In this document: positions 8,517 through 21,928 of the stretch, piece by piece
Numbering within the stretch: position 1 is the stretch's first letter
How the letters are laid out: the number at the start of each line of letters is the position of its first letter
Assembly (NCBI RefSeq): GCF_002811925.1
Contig: NZ_NPDS01000004.1
Location: 62,001 to 126,000 of the forward strand
Origin: Leptospira barantonii
GTDB lineage: Bacteria; Spirochaetota; Leptospiria; Leptospirales; Leptospiraceae
Length of the DNA stretch: 64,000 nt
Reading direction: 5' to 3'
Notes under the pieces: generated by a model
Seen by the model: only the letters and a program-made list of their open reading frames with translations
The model's database searches: none
What the model was told of the DNA's origin: nothing
Position numbers and translations under genes: made by a program

Positions 8517-9203
8517 ATGAAATCAAAAATAATTACGCAGACTAAACTAAGAAAGTTCGTGATCTTCCTCCTTTCTCTCTTTGTATTCGCTTGTCTCGGT
8601 TATAAAGAAGATCGAGTCGTTATACAAAAGAATCAAATCGGGAACGGAACGGAGGTAGCTGATTTTGCTGTTTCTCCTCCGGACGCAGAAGGTAACTTTT
8701 TAGAATTTTCCATCAGGCAAATGGAAGGGATTAAATACGAAACGAAAGTAAAAGTCACAACCTCTCTTATGCGAGATAAAGATGGAACTCTTTGTCACAC
8801 TAATTCGACGAATGAATGCGGAAAGGGAAGCTACTATTATGCATTGGGATTAGGAACTGTTCTATCGGTTGGGCTTATAATTCCTGTCGTTTTAGTCTTC
8901 GATTGGATTCCCGCAATTTTCAGAACAGGTGATTCAATAATAACAGAAGAAGCAACTGAGAAAAAATCATTCACTCAATGTAAAATTAAGAATAGTGATA
9001 TAGAATTTGAATATCAAATTGGTGAAGGCAGAAGGCACAAAGCTAGTATTGAAAATTGCATAGCTTACGTCCCTTTCAGTAGTGAATTCAATTCATCTTA
9101 CGAATTTTCTTATAGATTGTCGGTAAACGGTGATCTCCGTGATACAGGTTCATTGAATTACACATCCGATGGCGGTCCGCATACCTTGCAATTGGAAAAA
9201 TAA
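8517..9203 (+). CDS. lipoprotein with internal hydrophobic segment
   Basis: The frame opens at ATG 8505, but ATG 8517 has a GAGAAC purine stretch at a better distance, so I use 8517 (about 228 residues). The signal KFVIFLLSLFVFAC predicts lipidation at VFAC. Residues about 105-135 form a second hydrophobic stretch (LGTVLSVGLIIPVVLVFDWIP). Two Cys flank NSTNE just before it. The C-terminal about 90 residues look beta-rich. Function unknown. Its 3' end overlaps the opposite-strand small gene by 116 bp. Confidence 0.65.
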   Translation: MKSKIITQTKLRKFVIFLLSLFVFACLGYKEDRVVIQKNQIGNGTEVADFAVSPPDAEGNFLEFSIRQMEGIKYETKVKVTTSLMRDKDGTLCHTNSTNECGKGSYYYALGLGTVLSVGLIIPVVLVFDWIPAIFRTGDSIITEEATEKKSFTQCKIKNSDIEFEYQIGEGRRHKASIENCIAYVPFSSEFNSSYEFSYRLSVNGDLRDTGSLNYTSDGGPHTLQLEK

Positions 9204-9420
9204 TTGCATAGCTAATTAATAACCCAAAAAAGCATAAGTAGTAATCTAAACGTAAATTTGCAAAAAATTGAATTTTGTGAAGCCAAATCGTTTGTTGACA
9301 AATCGTCGAAAAGGAGAATATCCAAAAAATAATAAATGTGAACCATGAAGCAATTCGAATAATCGAAATTCTATTTAAATTAGAATTTAATTTATCTTCA
9401 AGATTTTTAAGCTCGGTCAT
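9088..9420 (-). CDS. small two-helix membrane protein (hypothetical)
   Basis: 110 residues with two hydrophobic segments (about 24-42 and 60-78) and a basic tail. The last about 38 codons run opposite the end of the convergent lipoprotein gene, so that part may be non-coding shadow. Its ATG lies 60 bp downstream of the stop of the leftward TPR gene. No family is recognised, and whether it is expressed is uncertain. Confidence 0.4.
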   Translation of the reverse strand: MTELKNLEDKLNSNLNRISIIRIASWFTFIIFWIFSFSTICQQTIWLHKIQFFANLRLDYYLCFFGLLISYAIIFPIARYADRHRMCNSMNLYHGDHRLPTIYKKIRKMN

Positions 9421-9479
9421 CGTTTATTCAAGTATTTCTGTTGATTTAGATTTATGATTTCAAGTAACACTGTGGTTTT

Positions 9480-10066
9480 CTAACGACGAAAACCTAACTT
9501 CAATAAAATAAAGCACTGAAGTAGAATCGACAATGATATTAAGGTGAGAGTTAGATAGAAATGATATGATTTCTCTTGTAAAAAATGGATTTCTTCCTTA
9601 ATTTGTTTAAGAGATTCATTTATTTCTTGAAACGGAATATTTAAACTACCGCTCTCGTTTGATTGAGGGCCAAATCCGGAATAACGAGTCTTAAGAATTG
9701 GAGAAGAGGAGACATGATCCACAAGTTTCTTGTCTTTTAGCTCCATATATCTGGCTCGAAGAGAGGGGTTGTTAGGCCAATTGGAGAAAGCTTTTTCGTA
9801 GTATGAGAAAGCAGTTTTGAACTTACGTTCCTTATATTTCTGATCAGCAACTTTGATCCAAACTTCCGTTTGATAAAGCTGAAGTGTGACATCATTCGGA
9901 TTGATTTTGATCCATTCATCCAGAAGGGATTGTGCTTCAACAACACGATTTGAATCGATAAAGTCTTTAATTTGTTGATAAGAAGTATTTTCGTCGGTGC
10001 TTTGCGGATAGATAGAAGCAGAAAGAATGATCGAAAATAAGATTAGGCATATAATATTTTTCATCT

Positions 10067-10070
<4 letters not shown>
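9480..10070 (-). CDS. TPR protein with C-terminal membrane anchor
   Basis: 196 residues: a signal peptide (about 1-22), a TPR-like region (about 28-115; SNRVVEAQSLLDEWIKINPN and FKTAFSYYEKAFSNWPNNPS), a linker, then a C-terminal transmembrane helix (about 170-192) ending in FRR. The start overlaps the stop of the upstream Kelch gene in an ATGA arrangement, so the two are translationally coupled. It probably positions envelope partners on the inner membrane, an inference from topology. Confidence 0.7.
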
Positions 10071-11428
<1,358 letters not shown>

Positions 11429-11459
11429 TCGATAATTCCGAAAGCGAGGATGGAGAATT

Positions 11460-12872
11460 TCATTGGTATTTTATTACGAACAAATTTGATCCACTACCTG
11501 CAAGAGATTCCCCATTTAAAGGCCCATTGGTATAGCCTGTTAAATATGGATGCCCTTGCGGATCTGTTGTGATTGAGTAGGATTCAGAAATATACCCCTT
11601 CTGTCCAGCGATAGAAGTCCAAATTTTGTTTCCATTAAAATCGTATTTGGTAAGAAACAGATTCTTTCTATCACTTGTTGGATCAGAATGAGTTTGATTG
11701 TCTAAATTGCCATTTGTAAAACCAGTAACATACAGTTCTTGATCTTTTCCAACTTTGACTCCCATACCCGTGGAAGTTTTATTCGAAACTGCAAAGGGAT
11801 TACCAGTAAATCCAACCTGGCGAGTCCAAACGCGATTTCCACTACTATTAAATTTAATAATGAGTAAATCCAATACGCCGCCAGATTTTATTTGATCGTC
11901 GATGCTTCCGTTCGTAGACCCAGTGAGATAAATATTACCAGATGAGTCTGTTGTAATACCATTTGAACGTGTATCTTTGCCAGTAGCTCCTGTTAACCTT
12001 GTCCAAGATTTATTCCCGTTCGCATCAAATTGGATTAAGAAAGCATCGTTCGTTCCATTGACAGCCACTCCATCCATAGTAGTCATATTACTAGTTAAGC
12101 CAGTTAAATAAATTTTTCCGTTAAGATCACAAGTTATACCAGTTGGCTTTGGACCTGCAAATAACTTTGTCCATTGCTTTGTTCCAGATGAGTTGTATTT
12201 TACTATGAAATATCCAGACCCACCGCCGGAAAAAGTTTGTCCATCTAAACCGCTTATTGAAGTGCCTGTTACAAAGATATTTCCATTGGTATCAGTCGTT
12301 ACTGATGAAGCGCTAGTGTAACCAGTTACCCCTAATAATCGAGTCCATTGTTTATTACCATTGGAATCAAACTTCACTATGAAAAAGTTGCGATCAGCAA
12401 AATCAGAAGTTCCGAAGAACGCTTCTCCATCCAGTGCTCCATTAGTTTCTCCGACTGCATATACATTTCCCAAAGAATCAGATGCGATTCCGTAGGCAAT
12501 TGTTTGGTCTCCAGCAACCCCCATTAATTTAGTCCATTGCTTGGAGCCTGAAGAATTGTATTTTGAAACAAAAAGATCGTAAAAGCCAGTGATACCTTGA
12601 CCATCGACGTTACCACCAGCTTGCCCCGTTACATAGACATTGCTATTCGAATCGGAAGTAATCGACTTAACTTGAACTCCCCCTGAAGTCGCTCCTAATA
12701 TTCGAGTCCATTCCGGCTTTGGTCCTGGAAGACTGAAGCCAGATAATAATTGTAAGATGGATAGTAACTCAAGGTCCTTCGCCCCCTTTTTTTCATTTTT
12801 GCAATTGGAAAATGCTCCCATTATAACGAGGGCTAATAATAGCTTACTGATTATTGATTTGATTTTGTTCAT
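11460..12872 (-). CDS. SBBP-repeat beta-propeller lipoprotein
   Basis: I start at ATG 12872, which has an AAGGA site 7 bp upstream; an in-frame ATG at 12890 lacks one. The signal ends at a lipobox-like FSNC. The rest is a tandem array of about eight units of roughly 50 residues, each with a WTRxxG or WTKLxG strand, a TTDSNGNIYVTG-type strand and a (L/I)DGQ or NGxxDG turn, typical of the SBBP beta-propeller family common in Leptospira. Probably surface-exposed. It lies upstream of the Kelch gene on the same strand. Confidence 0.82.
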   Translation of the reverse strand: MNKIKSIISKLLLALVIMGAFSNCKNEKKGAKDLELLSILQLLSGFSLPGPKPEWTRILGATSGGVQVKSITSDSNSNVYVTGQAGGNVDGQGITGFYDLFVSKYNSSGSKQWTKLMGVAGDQTIAYGIASDSLGNVYAVGETNGALDGEAFFGTSDFADRNFFIVKFDSNGNKQWTRLLGVTGYTSASSVTTDTNGNIFVTGTSISGLDGQTFSGGGSGYFIVKYNSSGTKQWTKLFAGPKPTGITCDLNGKIYLTGLTSNMTTMDGVAVNGTNDAFLIQFDANGNKSWTRLTGATGKDTRSNGITTDSSGNIYLTGSTNGSIDDQIKSGGVLDLLIIKFNSSGNRVWTRQVGFTGNPFAVSNKTSTGMGVKVGKDQELYVTGFTNGNLDNQTHSDPTSDRKNLFLTKYDFNGNKIWTSIAGQKGYISESYSITTDPQGHPYLTGYTNGPLNGESLAGSGSNLFVIKYQ

Positions 12873-12909
12873 ATTAATTTCCTTAAACATGAATTTAAGT
12901 AAGGTAGAA

Positions 12910-13821
12910 TCATAAGATCAATAAAGCTCCCAATTCGATGCCAGCGTTGCAGACTTGACCATTCGATTCAAAAATGCAAGTTGAACGTATACCGGTTCGA
13001 AACACAACTGACCTGATTTGCAGACCTTGCCATCCGATTTCAAAATAAACTGCCGGATTCGTTCCCGAAAGTTTCTGACCATTACCGGAATATTGTACGG
13101 TCGATGTACCAATTCCAATATTAGAATAGAAATCCCAGATTAAACTTTCTCCAATGCGATAAGAGCGATTGAAGTAAAAAAATTGATTTAGAAAAGAGTA
13201 ATTCGATGCGTTTGAATTAGATACTTGATATTCTAATCGAATGCCTGGTCTGAATTTAAGTAATTCAAAGAAAGCTGGTTCTAAATACATCGCCCCGCCG
13301 AAGGTAGCTGGATTTGAGGCTCCGAGAGGCGAGCCATTTGCCAATGCTTGAATTGAAAAACCAATTTTGTGATTCCAGTTTTTATCACCTGTGTTTAAAT
13401 ACTTGGGATTTAAAACTGGATTCAGAGTTTCAGGTGCATCGGAAGATCGGATCTTGTTCCTATCTATATGAATAAAACCCAAATCAGTTTTGATCATCAA
13501 TTCCTTATCTGAATCTTCTGCGACAACACCCTTGATAGTGCTACCATCTTTTAATTGGAAAGAGGTGTAGTGATAAGAGGTGTCTGATCCGTTTTTTGTG
13601 GGATCAATGGAGGCAATATCCTTCCTTGGAATTTCGTAACTCTTTTCCTTCCAAAGAAATTTCACTCGAATATCGGACTCTTCTTGGAGTTTACCAATAA
13701 ACGCTGAGCCGTCTTTCAGGACAATTTCGGCGGGATCAAGCGCTGAGGTGCCAAACCATGAAGAAAATAGAAGCAGAACGAATAACGTGCTTTTGCGAGA
13801 GAAAAACTGGTAGTTGGACAT
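12910..13821 (-). CDS. exported protein with Sm-like repeats and beta-barrel-like C-terminus
   Basis: 303 residues. A signal peptide covers about 1-27 (ends SWFGTSALD). Two similar short repeats follow: EIVLKDGSAFIGKLQEESD with EIPRKDIASID, then SFQLKDGSTIKGVVAEDSD with HIDRNKIRSSD. From about residue 150 on, alternating aromatic strands (RPGIRLEYQVSNS, NQFFYFNRSYRIGES) suggest an outer-membrane beta-barrel. It is the first gene of the leftward SBBP/Kelch/TPR cluster and is divergent from the RHS gene across 290 bp. Confidence 0.65.
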   Translation of the reverse strand: MSNYQFFSRKSTLFVLLLFSSWFGTSALDPAEIVLKDGSAFIGKLQEESDIRVKFLWKEKSYEIPRKDIASIDPTKNGSDTSYHYTSFQLKDGSTIKGVVAEDSDKELMIKTDLGFIHIDRNKIRSSDAPETLNPVLNPKYLNTGDKNWNHKIGFSIQALANGSPLGASNPATFGGAMYLEPAFFELLKFRPGIRLEYQVSNSNASNYSFLNQFFYFNRSYRIGESLIWDFYSNIGIGTSTVQYSGNGQKLSGTNPAVYFEIGWQGLQIRSVVFRTGIRSTCIFESNGQVCNAGIELGALLIL

Positions 13822-14111
13822 AATTTAAGAAACTATTTGATATAATTTATAATTTGAGAACTTGTTATTTCGCAATTTAAAAAATAGAACATATTATTAA
13901 TACGCATAGAATTCTATAAGTCAAAAACTCACCTAATGGCTTATAGTCAAGTGAATCTAAGCTAAAGACAGCAAAATTATGAATAAAGTAATTCAATTGA
14001 AAATAAATGGAAATATATTTGATGCAAATATGTAGAAAAAGCATTGACTGAGGTTGCTTAAAAAAGACTCACTATGATACATTCATACCATCTTAGGAAA
14101 CTATTTATAAA

Positions 14112-17100
14112 ATGAAATTTAATGTACTGATTTTTACTCGTGCAAGTATTCTTAAAACCGCTCTCGCTCTTTTAATTGTTGTTTCAAGCATCGCTGCTTT
14201 TCCATTTTTACAGATGTTTTCTCTTTCTGGTCCAAGTTCCGAAACGGGAATTCCTCAACCTCTTCCTGAGATAGTCGTTGATTCTTTCGGAGCCTTGAAT
14301 GCTTCGATTCCGATTCAAGTTCCCAAAGGAACCAAAGACATAACTCCATCCATAGAGTTGCAGTATAATTCTTTTCAAAACGACGGATTGGTAGGTGGCG
14401 GTTGGGATCTATCGGGTATCTTAACGATTTCAATCGATCCATCAAAAGGAATTCACAATGATGGAAATGATGCTTACGTTAGTTTTGCTGGTAAGTTAAT
14501 TCAAACTTCAGCTAACATTTATCATACTAAAATTGAATCCTTTTTCCAATTTAAGAAACTATCGGATTCTTGGGTAGTGCAGGATCGAAATGGTACAAGT
14601 TATTATTTTGGGGAAGATGCCTCCACCGAAAACCCTAATTCAAATGCCACAATTCGAAATCTCAACGGAAATTCCAGAATATGGGCGCTTAATCGAGTGA
14701 GAGATTTACATGGGAATGGTTACAATATTAAATATCAGCCATATAGTTCTTCAAACGGAATACCGATTCCAGACAGAATTGAATACAATCAAGGTAATAC
14801 AGTTATTCTATTTGAAATAGAAGATCGTAATGATGCAGTAGAATCAAATTTCTTGAATATTCAAGCTAAATTAACCAAGAGAATTAGATCTATTTCAGTT
14901 ACACAAAAGCAAGACAATGGAACAGTCCTTGAAGCAGAGAAATACACTCTTACCTATGACAATGAGCTCTTTGATAAAAAGAATCGGCTCGCTGGGATAG
15001 ATCGTAAAAACTATGGACCCGTTACGTTCAATTATAATAACGATTCACCCACTGCAGGCTCTACTTCTAAATCTTCTCCTTCTGCAATTGACATGAGTTA
15101 TCGCTTCGAAAATTCATCTATCAAGTCGGATTGTGATTTCGCTGCTTTAGTATGCGCGTGTTCCGCTGATGCAACTTGCATGGCTATTTCGGGTGGGTTT
15201 GCTGGATTGGCTTGTTGGGGTTATATGGATTCCATTGGTGATGTGTGCGTCAATGGAGTTGTTGGTTCTCAAACTTTCCTTGCAACTTTTAATCCGAAAA
15301 AAGCTCCTGAGCCAGTATGGATTTCAGGTAATAAACAAAGCAATCAACTAGTTCGATATGATAGCGCGAATCCCGGCGCTACATCGCCGATCGGTGGAAA
15401 GACGTTTACATTCAATGAAAAGTCAAAAGTTTTTCAGGGGGATATTGATGGGGATCTTGTCTCAGATTTTATTGCATTAGAGAATGATAATGTGGAATTA
15501 AATATAAGTTTAAGTTTAACTGGTGCGAACTTTAATCCTATTGGCATTCCTGCAATTCTAAAATCAAATCCAAACTCTTATCAAGGACTTATGGATCTAA
15601 ATGCGGACGGGAAGAGTGACTTTATTCAAACTGATACTTCTAATAATTTCCTTATTTATTTGGCATCGGGCGGAAACTTAAATACAAATCCAATCGTTCT
15701 GAGTATTCCAGGAATTGGCTCTTCTTTTAGGCAATTTGTCGATATGGATAACGACGGGATCGCGGACTATGTTAGAATGACGGATAATCCAGACGGAAGT
15801 AAAAATCTGAGTATCTCTTTCTTACGTTATAGCGGTGGAAACTTTTCCGTTAGAACAACTACATCCAGTTACATTGGTGTGGCGGGAATGGAAGGAGATC
15901 GATTTCTTGCAGATTCCAATGGAGACGGCTATTTAGATCTAATTACATTCTCTGCAGATAATAATCTCTATGTTTATTTGTCTGACGGCCATGTTGTAAG
16001 ATCTCCATTAACTTTTCCGGTTAGTTACACGACGCCTTATTACGAAGTATCAAGTAGTATTGCAAACAGCAAGCGCTATTCGATGCGCGACATGAATTGG
16101 GACGGCGCGGCAGATCGAATTTCATTAGTTAATAACGGTTTTCAAATTGATCTATATAACCCATCTACTTCTTCCTTTGATACAACTTTCGAAGTTTCAA
16201 ATGATGGGGCACAGATTAAGCAGTTTGATGTGAATTGGGATGGCACGTTAGACTCTATTTCTTTCTATACATTCTTTTTTCAGGGCACCGGATTTCATGT
16301 AAAGAATGGCTCGGATGATAGTAACACAGACGTTATCTTTGATTATAACGAAACAGTTCCTGTTTCTCCAAATCCTGCATTGATGGCGTCCGACAGTGCT
16401 AAAGTTTATAGTAACTTTGTGAATACAAAAACATTTGCGGATGTTGATGGAGACGGTAAGGCTGACTTTATCCGTTTTCAAAGCGGAACTATTTACGTTT
16501 CTTATTCTCGAAGTAAGAACAATGGCCTCTTTTATTCAAATGGGGCAGATGTAAGTTTCCCAGCGGCTTCTTTTTCAGTCGCAATGGATACGAATCAGGA
16601 TGGACGCTCCGATTTTATTGGGTTCAGGGGATCGATGCGAAACTTGGTCAATGATACCTTGGTTAATAATCTTCATTCATTTGAAAGAAATCAAACAGCT
16701 CATAGTAAGGCTTTGAATATTGATTATGTTGAGCCTTCTTATTCCAAAAAAATTTCTCAGGGACTTTTAACTGATATTTTGAGCGTACAAGAAAAAGGCA
16801 TTCAGATTAGCTACGCAAATACCTATGATTCATCTAATCCAAGCGTGGTGAATGCAATCAACGCGAGTTCGATTGGCGCGTTCTTGAAGCCAAATTTAGC
16901 TCCATATTCTGTGGCGACGAATGTCTATTCACAGGTTGCAAATGGGCTTGGGGAATCGGAGTCATATGTTTTTGAAAACGGAAGAACTTATATTCAAGAT
17001 CAAGACAATCGTTCCATGATGGGGTTTGCAAAAATTACAACAGCGAATAGTCGAACCGGAGAAAAAAATATTTCCTATTATCAGGGGACAAATCCAAATT

Positions 17101-20100
17101 TCACAGCTTTAGAAACGAAACGAGATAATTTCCTGAATAACAACCTAATGTCTTCGGTTACTTCTACATTTGTTTCCCTGGGTAGCCCATTTGGTAGCAT
17201 AAACGTAAGAAAGTCGCAAGAAGTGAATACAAAGTATCAAGACAACGCATTGCTTTCGACTTCGCAGACTGATTATACGTATGATAATTACAATAACATT
17301 CTTTCTAAGGTAACTCAAATTGACGGCAACGCTTCTCTGACATTGCGAGAAGATAATATTTACAATCCGTCATTGGCCGATTGGGTGTTGTCTGAAACTC
17401 TTCAGAAAAGAAAGTCGAAGGGAGGGAATGTCGCTTCTCAGATTGAAATTATCTATTCAAATCACTTACCTACAGATGTTAAAACTCTACTCAAAGCAGG
17501 AACTACAGAATATTCTGTTCAATCGATCCTTTCTTACGACAGCTACGGAAATCCTACTTCAATTCGGGAAGCGAGCGGAAATATTAATTTAATTGAATAT
17601 GATTCTATAGCTCGTACGTACGCTACCCGACTTACGAATTCCTTGGGTATGCAGATTCAAAAATCTTATGATTATGTTTTCGGTGGGGAATTAGTGAGTA
17701 TTGACTCTAACGGGAATCGATCGGAAAAGTTATACGATTCTTATGGACGATTGATCGGGACAAAATATCCGGGAGAATCCGATTGGTCCGAGATAGTAGA
17801 ATATATTCAGACTGGTAGTCCTTCTGGTGAAAAAATCAAAAAAACAATTCAAGATCCTAAAACAGGAAATTCTTGGATCCAAGAGACGCATGATGCATAC
17901 GGACAGGTGATTCGATCGGAATCACTTGCAGCAGATGCAATTATTATTATTGAGGATAGAGTTTACTACTCGAATGGTCTTTTGAAAAATAAGACAGAGC
18001 CTTATATTGGAGTAACTCCTTTCCTGACTTCTACTTATTTATATGATTCTGAAAATAAGGTAGTCACAATCTCCGACACTGCAGGCAAAAAAGCGGATTT
18101 AGTCTATTCTGGATTTACTACGGGGTCAGTAACGACAGTTAACTCAAATCAAATCAATTCATTATCAGTCACAAAAAATGCATTGGGAGAACTTCTTTCT
18201 AAAACTGAGAATGGAAAAACGATTCAGTATGCTTACAATGCCAACAGCAAGACGACACAAATTAGAGACCCAGAAGGTAAAAACGTTAATTTCTCTTATA
18301 ATTTATTAGGTCAAAAGCTTTCACAATCGACTGTCGATACGGGATCTACAACGTTCCAATTATCTCCATCTGGAAAGGTGCAAGAGCAACGAAATGCAAA
18401 CGGTTCCTATACGACTTACCAATACGATACTTTGGATAGGGTGATCCGAATTGTTGGAAACAATTCCAATGACACGAAAACCATTCAGTTAAATTACGAT
18501 GAATCTGGTGTTACAAACGGAGTTGGAAGAATCACTTCTATTATTGATTCTATTGGAAAGACTGATTTTCAGTATGATGTAAGAGGGAATCAAACTAAGA
18601 TTCGTAAATACTTGAATCAAGAGGATCTCACTTTAATATTTTTGAAAGAATACGATTTAGGGAATCGTGTCACAAATTTAACTTACCCGAATGGAACTGT
18701 ACTTCATAATCAGTATACGCCTGCCGGTTATTTAACTTCAATTACTATGGACTCTGCTGATGGAAGTAGTTCCGGTCATCCAGTTGTAAACTATGTCGGG
18801 CCTCTAATTGAAGGAGGTAAATTTAAGGTTCAGCGAACTGTTGGAAATGGGGTTCAAACGAACATTTATTTTGATCCTATCAATCGGAGGCCGATTGAGA
18901 TTGTAACTGGCATCGACTCCGATGTATACGAGAGTCTTAAATACGACTATGATCTTTCCGGAAATATTACGAAAATTGAAGACTTAAAAAATCCGGGAAG
19001 AACACAGAATTTTCAATATGATTCTTTCAACCGTTTGACGAACGCGAGCGGTAAATACGGCACCGAAGATTACCAATATTCGGATACTGGTAATCTAATC
19101 AAAAAAGGGGCGAATACTTACTCTTATAGCGGAAGTAACTTGCATGCTGTAACCCAAATTGTTTCTCCGCAAGGAGCCAAAACATATTCCTACGATAGCT
19201 CTGGTTTGATGACGAATCGCGATGGAGATGTCTTGGAATATGACCCGATGGGTAAGCTTCAGAAAATGATCACAAAAGATGGGGAAACGCTTACTTACGA
19301 TTATGATTACAAAGGTTCTCGAGTCCGAAAGAGTAAGCAGTCTGATGGAACTAGCGTTGTCAGTCTTGATGGAGACTATGAGGTAAGTTTTCGTCCTGGC
19401 TTTTCTCCCTTACATACCTTGTATATTAAAGGATTAGGCGGGGATATTGTTTCTCAATTATCTTTGGAAGATGTGGCACTACTGAGTAACGCTCAGTTCG
19501 AGATGGAAAATTCTTCGGACGTCGCAGGTACGCTTCTTCATCCTAAAGAATCCCTTTGTAAAGGAGTAGTAAAGGACTGTAGGGAATATTATAAGAATAA
19601 AACATATGATATTTATCTTTCTGGTATTGAAGCATTATTTGCAGCTAAGAACGGAAGGATTGGAAATCAATTCCGTTTAACTATGATTTCCTTATTCGGT
19701 ATCTGTTTAATGGGATTTATTGGCTTTAGTGTAAGTAAGTCTAAATCATTTCAAACCTTTGAATTAGCAAAAGTAGGGATCACCCCAATTCTTCTATTAA
19801 GTGTTTTTATGGGATTTAATTTCTATTCCTGTGGTTTATTACCTGGAACCGGTAGTAAAAACGGTGACCCTCCTTGGGTTGTTTTTCCTTCATCGATTCC
19901 AACAGATACACCGTCTGTTTCAAATCCAGGAGTTGGCTCCGGTGGGGGTAACATTGGAGGAACTCCGGTTCCAGGGATGATTTTCTTTCATCCAAACCAT
20001 TTAGGATCTATTTCTATGGCGACTAATGGTGCAGGAAAACCTATATCGGGTGGGTCTGCAATTGGAACGAGTTTCGTGTCTTACAAGCCTTACGGTGAAA

Positions 20101-20897
20101 TTTTAAGAACGGATTCCTATGGACCTGATGTATTCAGAAATAAATACACTGGCCAAGAGGAAGACAAAGAAACCGGACTTTTATACTATAAGTCAAGATA
20201 TTATGATCCGGCGATTGCAAGATTCTTACAGGCGGATTCGGTTGTAAATGGTGAGTCTGTTTCAGGTAGCAACCTCTACATGTATGTAGAGGGCAATCCT
20301 CTAAGCTACCGTGACCCAGGTGGCCAAATTAATATTTGGCATATGTTTATGGAAATCATTAAGCATATGGCTGGAGGGATCACTCTTGCTGCAAAAGCAA
20401 TGGACGGAACGCTACGAGCGATTGGAAGGAGTATCGATCACATTGGAAGAGCGATTGCACGAAGTGCGGATCATATTGGAAGGACTATTGCTCATAGCGT
20501 AGATCATACTTGGAGACCAATTTTTAAAAATGCGGATAAGGGAGCCCGAGAACTTCTTAGAAATGCAGATCATGGTGCCCGAGAATTCTTTAAGAATGTC
20601 GATAAAGCAGGGCGAGCAATTGGAAGAGGAATCGATGGTGAAGTGCGAGAAATTTTAAGCGGCGGTAAGTATTCAAGAAATAGTAATGCGCGTGACTGGA
20701 GTTTAGAACACAGCGATTTAGTTAATTGGGTAGAAGGCTGGGACGGCATTTTGATCCTTGGTGGTGCTTTTATGGTAATTATTGGACTTCTTACGGGAAA
20801 TCCAGCTTTGGTTGTTTGGGGGATAATGACTATCGCTGCTGGAATAACGGGTGGGGATTATTCTCCAGAAGGCTCTGGAGGGAGTGAAGGTGCATGA
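14112..20897 (+). CDS. SpvB/RHS-repeat polymorphic-toxin-like giant protein
   Basis: 2261 residues. An N-terminal signal or anchor (about 10-30) precedes an SpvB-like domain (about 40-320, including [10 protein letters not shown] near 96). FG-GAP/VCBS calcium-type repeats follow at about 440-840 ([30 protein letters not shown]). RHS/YD repeats run about 1140-1740. A two-helix hydrophobic insert (about 1853-1913) ends at FYSCGLLPG. The conserved RHS core is [20 protein letters not shown] near 2013, closing with PLSYRDPGG near 2065. The variable tail (2072-2261) has seven 11-residue repeats and a hydrophobic hairpin (about 2213-2245). RHS proteins encapsulate C-terminal toxins; toxicity here is inferred. 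The 3' end overlaps the next gene by 4 bp. Confidence 0.88.
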   Translation: MKFNVLIFTRASILKTALALLIVVSSIAAFPFLQMFSLSGPSSETGIPQPLPEIVVDSFGALNASIPIQVPKGTKDITPSIELQYNSFQNDGLVGGGWDLSGILTISIDPSKGIHNDGNDAYVSFAGKLIQTSANIYHTKIESFFQFKKLSDSWVVQDRNGTSYYFGEDASTENPNSNATIRNLNGNSRIWALNRVRDLHGNGYNIKYQPYSSSNGIPIPDRIEYNQGNTVILFEIEDRNDAVESNFLNIQAKLTKRIRSISVTQKQDNGTVLEAEKYTLTYDNELFDKKNRLAGIDRKNYGPVTFNYNNDSPTAGSTSKSSPSAIDMSYRFENSSIKSDCDFAALVCACSADATCMAISGGFAGLACWGYMDSIGDVCVNGVVGSQTFLATFNPKKAPEPVWISGNKQSNQLVRYDSANPGATSPIGGKTFTFNEKSKVFQGDIDGDLVSDFIALENDNVELNISLSLTGANFNPIGIPAILKSNPNSYQGLMDLNADGKSDFIQTDTSNNFLIYLASGGNLNTNPIVLSIPGIGSSFRQFVDMDNDGIADYVRMTDNPDGSKNLSISFLRYSGGNFSVRTTTSSYIGVAGMEGDRFLADSNGDGYLDLITFSADNNLYVYLSDGHVVRSPLTFPVSYTTPYYEVSSSIANSKRYSMRDMNWDGAADRISLVNNGFQIDLYNPSTSSFDTTFEVSNDGAQIKQFDVNWDGTLDSISFYTFFFQGTGFHVKNGSDDSNTDVIFDYNETVPVSPNPALMASDSAKVYSNFVNTKTFADVDGDGKADFIRFQSGTIYVSYSRSKNNGLFYSNGADVSFPAASFSVAMDTNQDGRSDFIGFRGSMRNLVNDTLVNNLHSFERNQTAHSKALNIDYVEPSYSKKISQGLLTDILSVQEKGIQISYANTYDSSNPSVVNAINASSIGAFLKPNLAPYSVATNVYSQVANGLGESESYVFENGRTYIQDQDNRSMMGFAKITTANSRTGEKNISYYQGTNPNFTALETKRDNFLNNNLMSSVTSTFVSLGSPFGSINVRKSQEVNTKYQDNALLSTSQTDYTYDNYNNILSKVTQIDGNASLTLREDNIYNPSLADWVLSETLQKRKSKGGNVASQIEIIYSNHLPTDVKTLLKAGTTEYSVQSILSYDSYGNPTSIREASGNINLIEYDSIARTYATRLTNSLGMQIQKSYDYVFGGELVSIDSNGNRSEKLYDSYGRLIGTKYPGESDWSEIVEYIQTGSPSGEKIKKTIQDPKTGNSWIQETHDAYGQVIRSESLAADAIIIIEDRVYYSNGLLKNKTEPYIGVTPFLTSTYLYDSENKVVTISDTAGKKADLVYSGFTTGSVTTVNSNQINSLSVTKNALGELLSKTENGKTIQYAYNANSKTTQIRDPEGKNVNFSYNLLGQKLSQSTVDTGSTTFQLSPSGKVQEQRNANGSYTTYQYDTLDRVIRIVGNNSNDTKTIQLNYDESGVTNGVGRITSIIDSIGKTDFQYDVRGNQTKIRKYLNQEDLTLIFLKEYDLGNRVTNLTYPNGTVLHNQYTPAGYLTSITMDSADGSSSGHPVVNYVGPLIEGGKFKVQRTVGNGVQTNIYFDPINRRPIEIVTGIDSDVYESLKYDYDLSGNITKIEDLKNPGRTQNFQYDSFNRLTNASGKYGTEDYQYSDTGNLIKKGANTYSYSGSNLHAVTQIVSPQGAKTYSYDSSGLMTNRDGDVLEYDPMGKLQKMITKDGETLTYDYDYKGSRVRKSKQSDGTSVVSLDGDYEVSFRPGFSPLHTLYIKGLGGDIVSQLSLEDVALLSNAQFEMENSSDVAGTLLHPKESLCKGVVKDCREYYKNKTYDIYLSGIEALFAAKNGRIGNQFRLTMISLFGICLMGFIGFSVSKSKSFQTFELAKVGITPILLLSVFMGFNFYSCGLLPGTGSKNGDPPWVVFPSSIPTDTPSVSNPGVGSGGGNIGGTPVPGMIFFHPNHLGSISMATNGAGKPISGGSAIGTSFVSYKPYGEILRTDSYGPDVFRNKYTGQEEDKETGLLYYKSRYYDPAIARFLQADSVVNGESVSGSNLYMYVEGNPLSYRDPGGQINIWHMFMEIIKHMAGGITLAAKAMDGTLRAIGRSIDHIGRAIARSADHIGRTIAHSVDHTWRPIFKNADKGARELLRNADHGAREFFKNVDKAGRAIGRGIDGEVREILSGGKYSRNSNARDWSLEHSDLVNWVEGWDGILILGGAFMVIIGLLTGNPALVVWGIMTIAAGITGGDYSPEGSGGSEGA
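20415..20645 (+). repeat. seven tandem 33-bp units encoding 11-residue repeats
   Basis: Seven degenerate in-frame 33-bp units encode residues 2102-2178 of the RHS protein. Examples are [33 protein letters not shown] and [11 protein letters not shown]. Arg at position 1 and Asp at position 8 are invariant in all seven; position 3 is I, L or F. An eighth partial unit (REILSGG) follows. Confidence 0.85.
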
Positions 20898-21526
20898 TCA
20901 GATTAAGTAGGAACATTTACCTATCGATGTTCTTATTTTGTTCTTTAGAATGTGTTTTTATTGAAAACAAAATAGAAACAAAAGTGAATCGTTCCGAATC
21001 GGATTGTTCGTTCTATCAACTAAAGTTCTCAGAAGATTCCGATTACAGTGGTATGTATTCAAAAAATTCTTGGCTTTATCGAGCATCTTTGCTTTCAAAT
21101 TTTGAATATGGGATTCGTCAAGGCGTAGAGGATGTAAACAAGACTTGTCGGAGTGTAAGCAATAATGACGCTCCGAGAAAGCATATCAATATTTTACTTA
21201 AATCAACTATGACTCAGCGAAATCCTGATGAAATGGCTGAATTGCGAAAAAACGTTGTAACACTTTTTTCTGCGATTACTCTATTTTTAATACCTTCCTG
21301 GTATGAGTATTACTATAAGCATCAATGGAATGTAGGAGGGGGCTCAAAGTGTCAGCAATCGTATGAAACTTCAGATTCGGTTACGGTTTACATTGGGTTT
21401 GTTTATCTATTTGTTCCTTGGAAATGGGACTCTGCTATTATCTCGATGCCAATAGAATCGAAGTTCTATAAGCAAACATTAGATATTATTTCGGAATACG
21501 AAAGAGCATGTTCCGGTCAAATATAA
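20894..21526 (+). CDS. candidate immunity or partner lipoprotein of the RHS protein
   Basis: 210 residues. The ATG overlaps the RHS stop (ATGA), so translation is coupled. The N-terminus [17 protein letters not shown] resembles a lipobox (SLEC). A hydrophobic stretch lies at about 122-138 ([21 protein letters not shown]) and another at about 163-176 ([12 protein letters not shown]). Immunity proteins of polymorphic toxins are usually encoded immediately after the toxin, and a membrane or lipoprotein immunity would suit a membrane-acting tail. That role is inference from position and topology; no family is recognised. Confidence 0.6.
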   Translation: MIRLSRNIYLSMFLFCSLECVFIENKIETKVNRSESDCSFYQLKFSEDSDYSGMYSKNSWLYRASLLSNFEYGIRQGVEDVNKTCRSVSNNDAPRKHINILLKSTMTQRNPDEMAELRKNVVTLFSAITLFLIPSWYEYYYKHQWNVGGGSKCQQSYETSDSVTVYIGFVYLFVPWKWDSAIISMPIESKFYKQTLDIISEYERACSGQI

Positions 21527-21545
21527 ATTTATTTGTTGAGTTAGT

Positions 21546-21885
21546 TTGAAGATTTACAAACAATATCTAATATCCTATTTAACAATACTGTTAATCTCCT
21601 GTAATGATGGAAGATTTATTTCTTCTGAAATTAGATCTAATATGTATTTCGAGTAAAGGTTGCATCCTTATGCATGAGACTTCCCCAAATTATTTAATTG
21701 AACTGTGCAAGTTGCAATAGAACCTACGGCACCAATGTTGATATTTGGACAAAAGAAACGTTAAGGGTATGTATATTTTTTCTGCTTGTTATGCTTACCA
21801 AAAAAGATTTCCTTTAATAATACAAATTAGTAGTAAAGAAAAAAATAGAAATTCATATTCTTTTGAATATTGGGGCGATACATAG
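21546..21885 (+). pseudogene. possible remnant of a small lipoprotein gene; rest of gap 21527-21928
   Basis: From TTG 21546 to TAA 21656 a 36-codon frame encodes a lipoprotein-like signal (YLISYLTILLISCNDGRF, lipobox LISC) and then stops. A second 38-codon frame (ATG 21769 to TAG 21885) contains a protein-like SYSFEYWGD end. The two could be halves of a decayed lipoprotein gene behind the RHS locus, or a very small lipoprotein followed by spacer. No other gene is visible between 21527 and 21928. Confidence 0.3.
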
Positions 21886-21928
21886 AATTTTCATCGAAGC
21901 CTTAAGAGTTACTTTTATAAAATAACCG

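Noticed and set aside
14044..14078. TTGACT and TATGAT upstream of the RHS gene as a promoter
   Set aside because: The spacer is 23 bp, too long for a sigma70 promoter; no better pair was found.
13829..14106. GAAACTATTT present at both ends of the RHS upstream gap
   Set aside because: A single AT-rich 10-mer shared by chance is likely; no target duplication or mobile element lies between.
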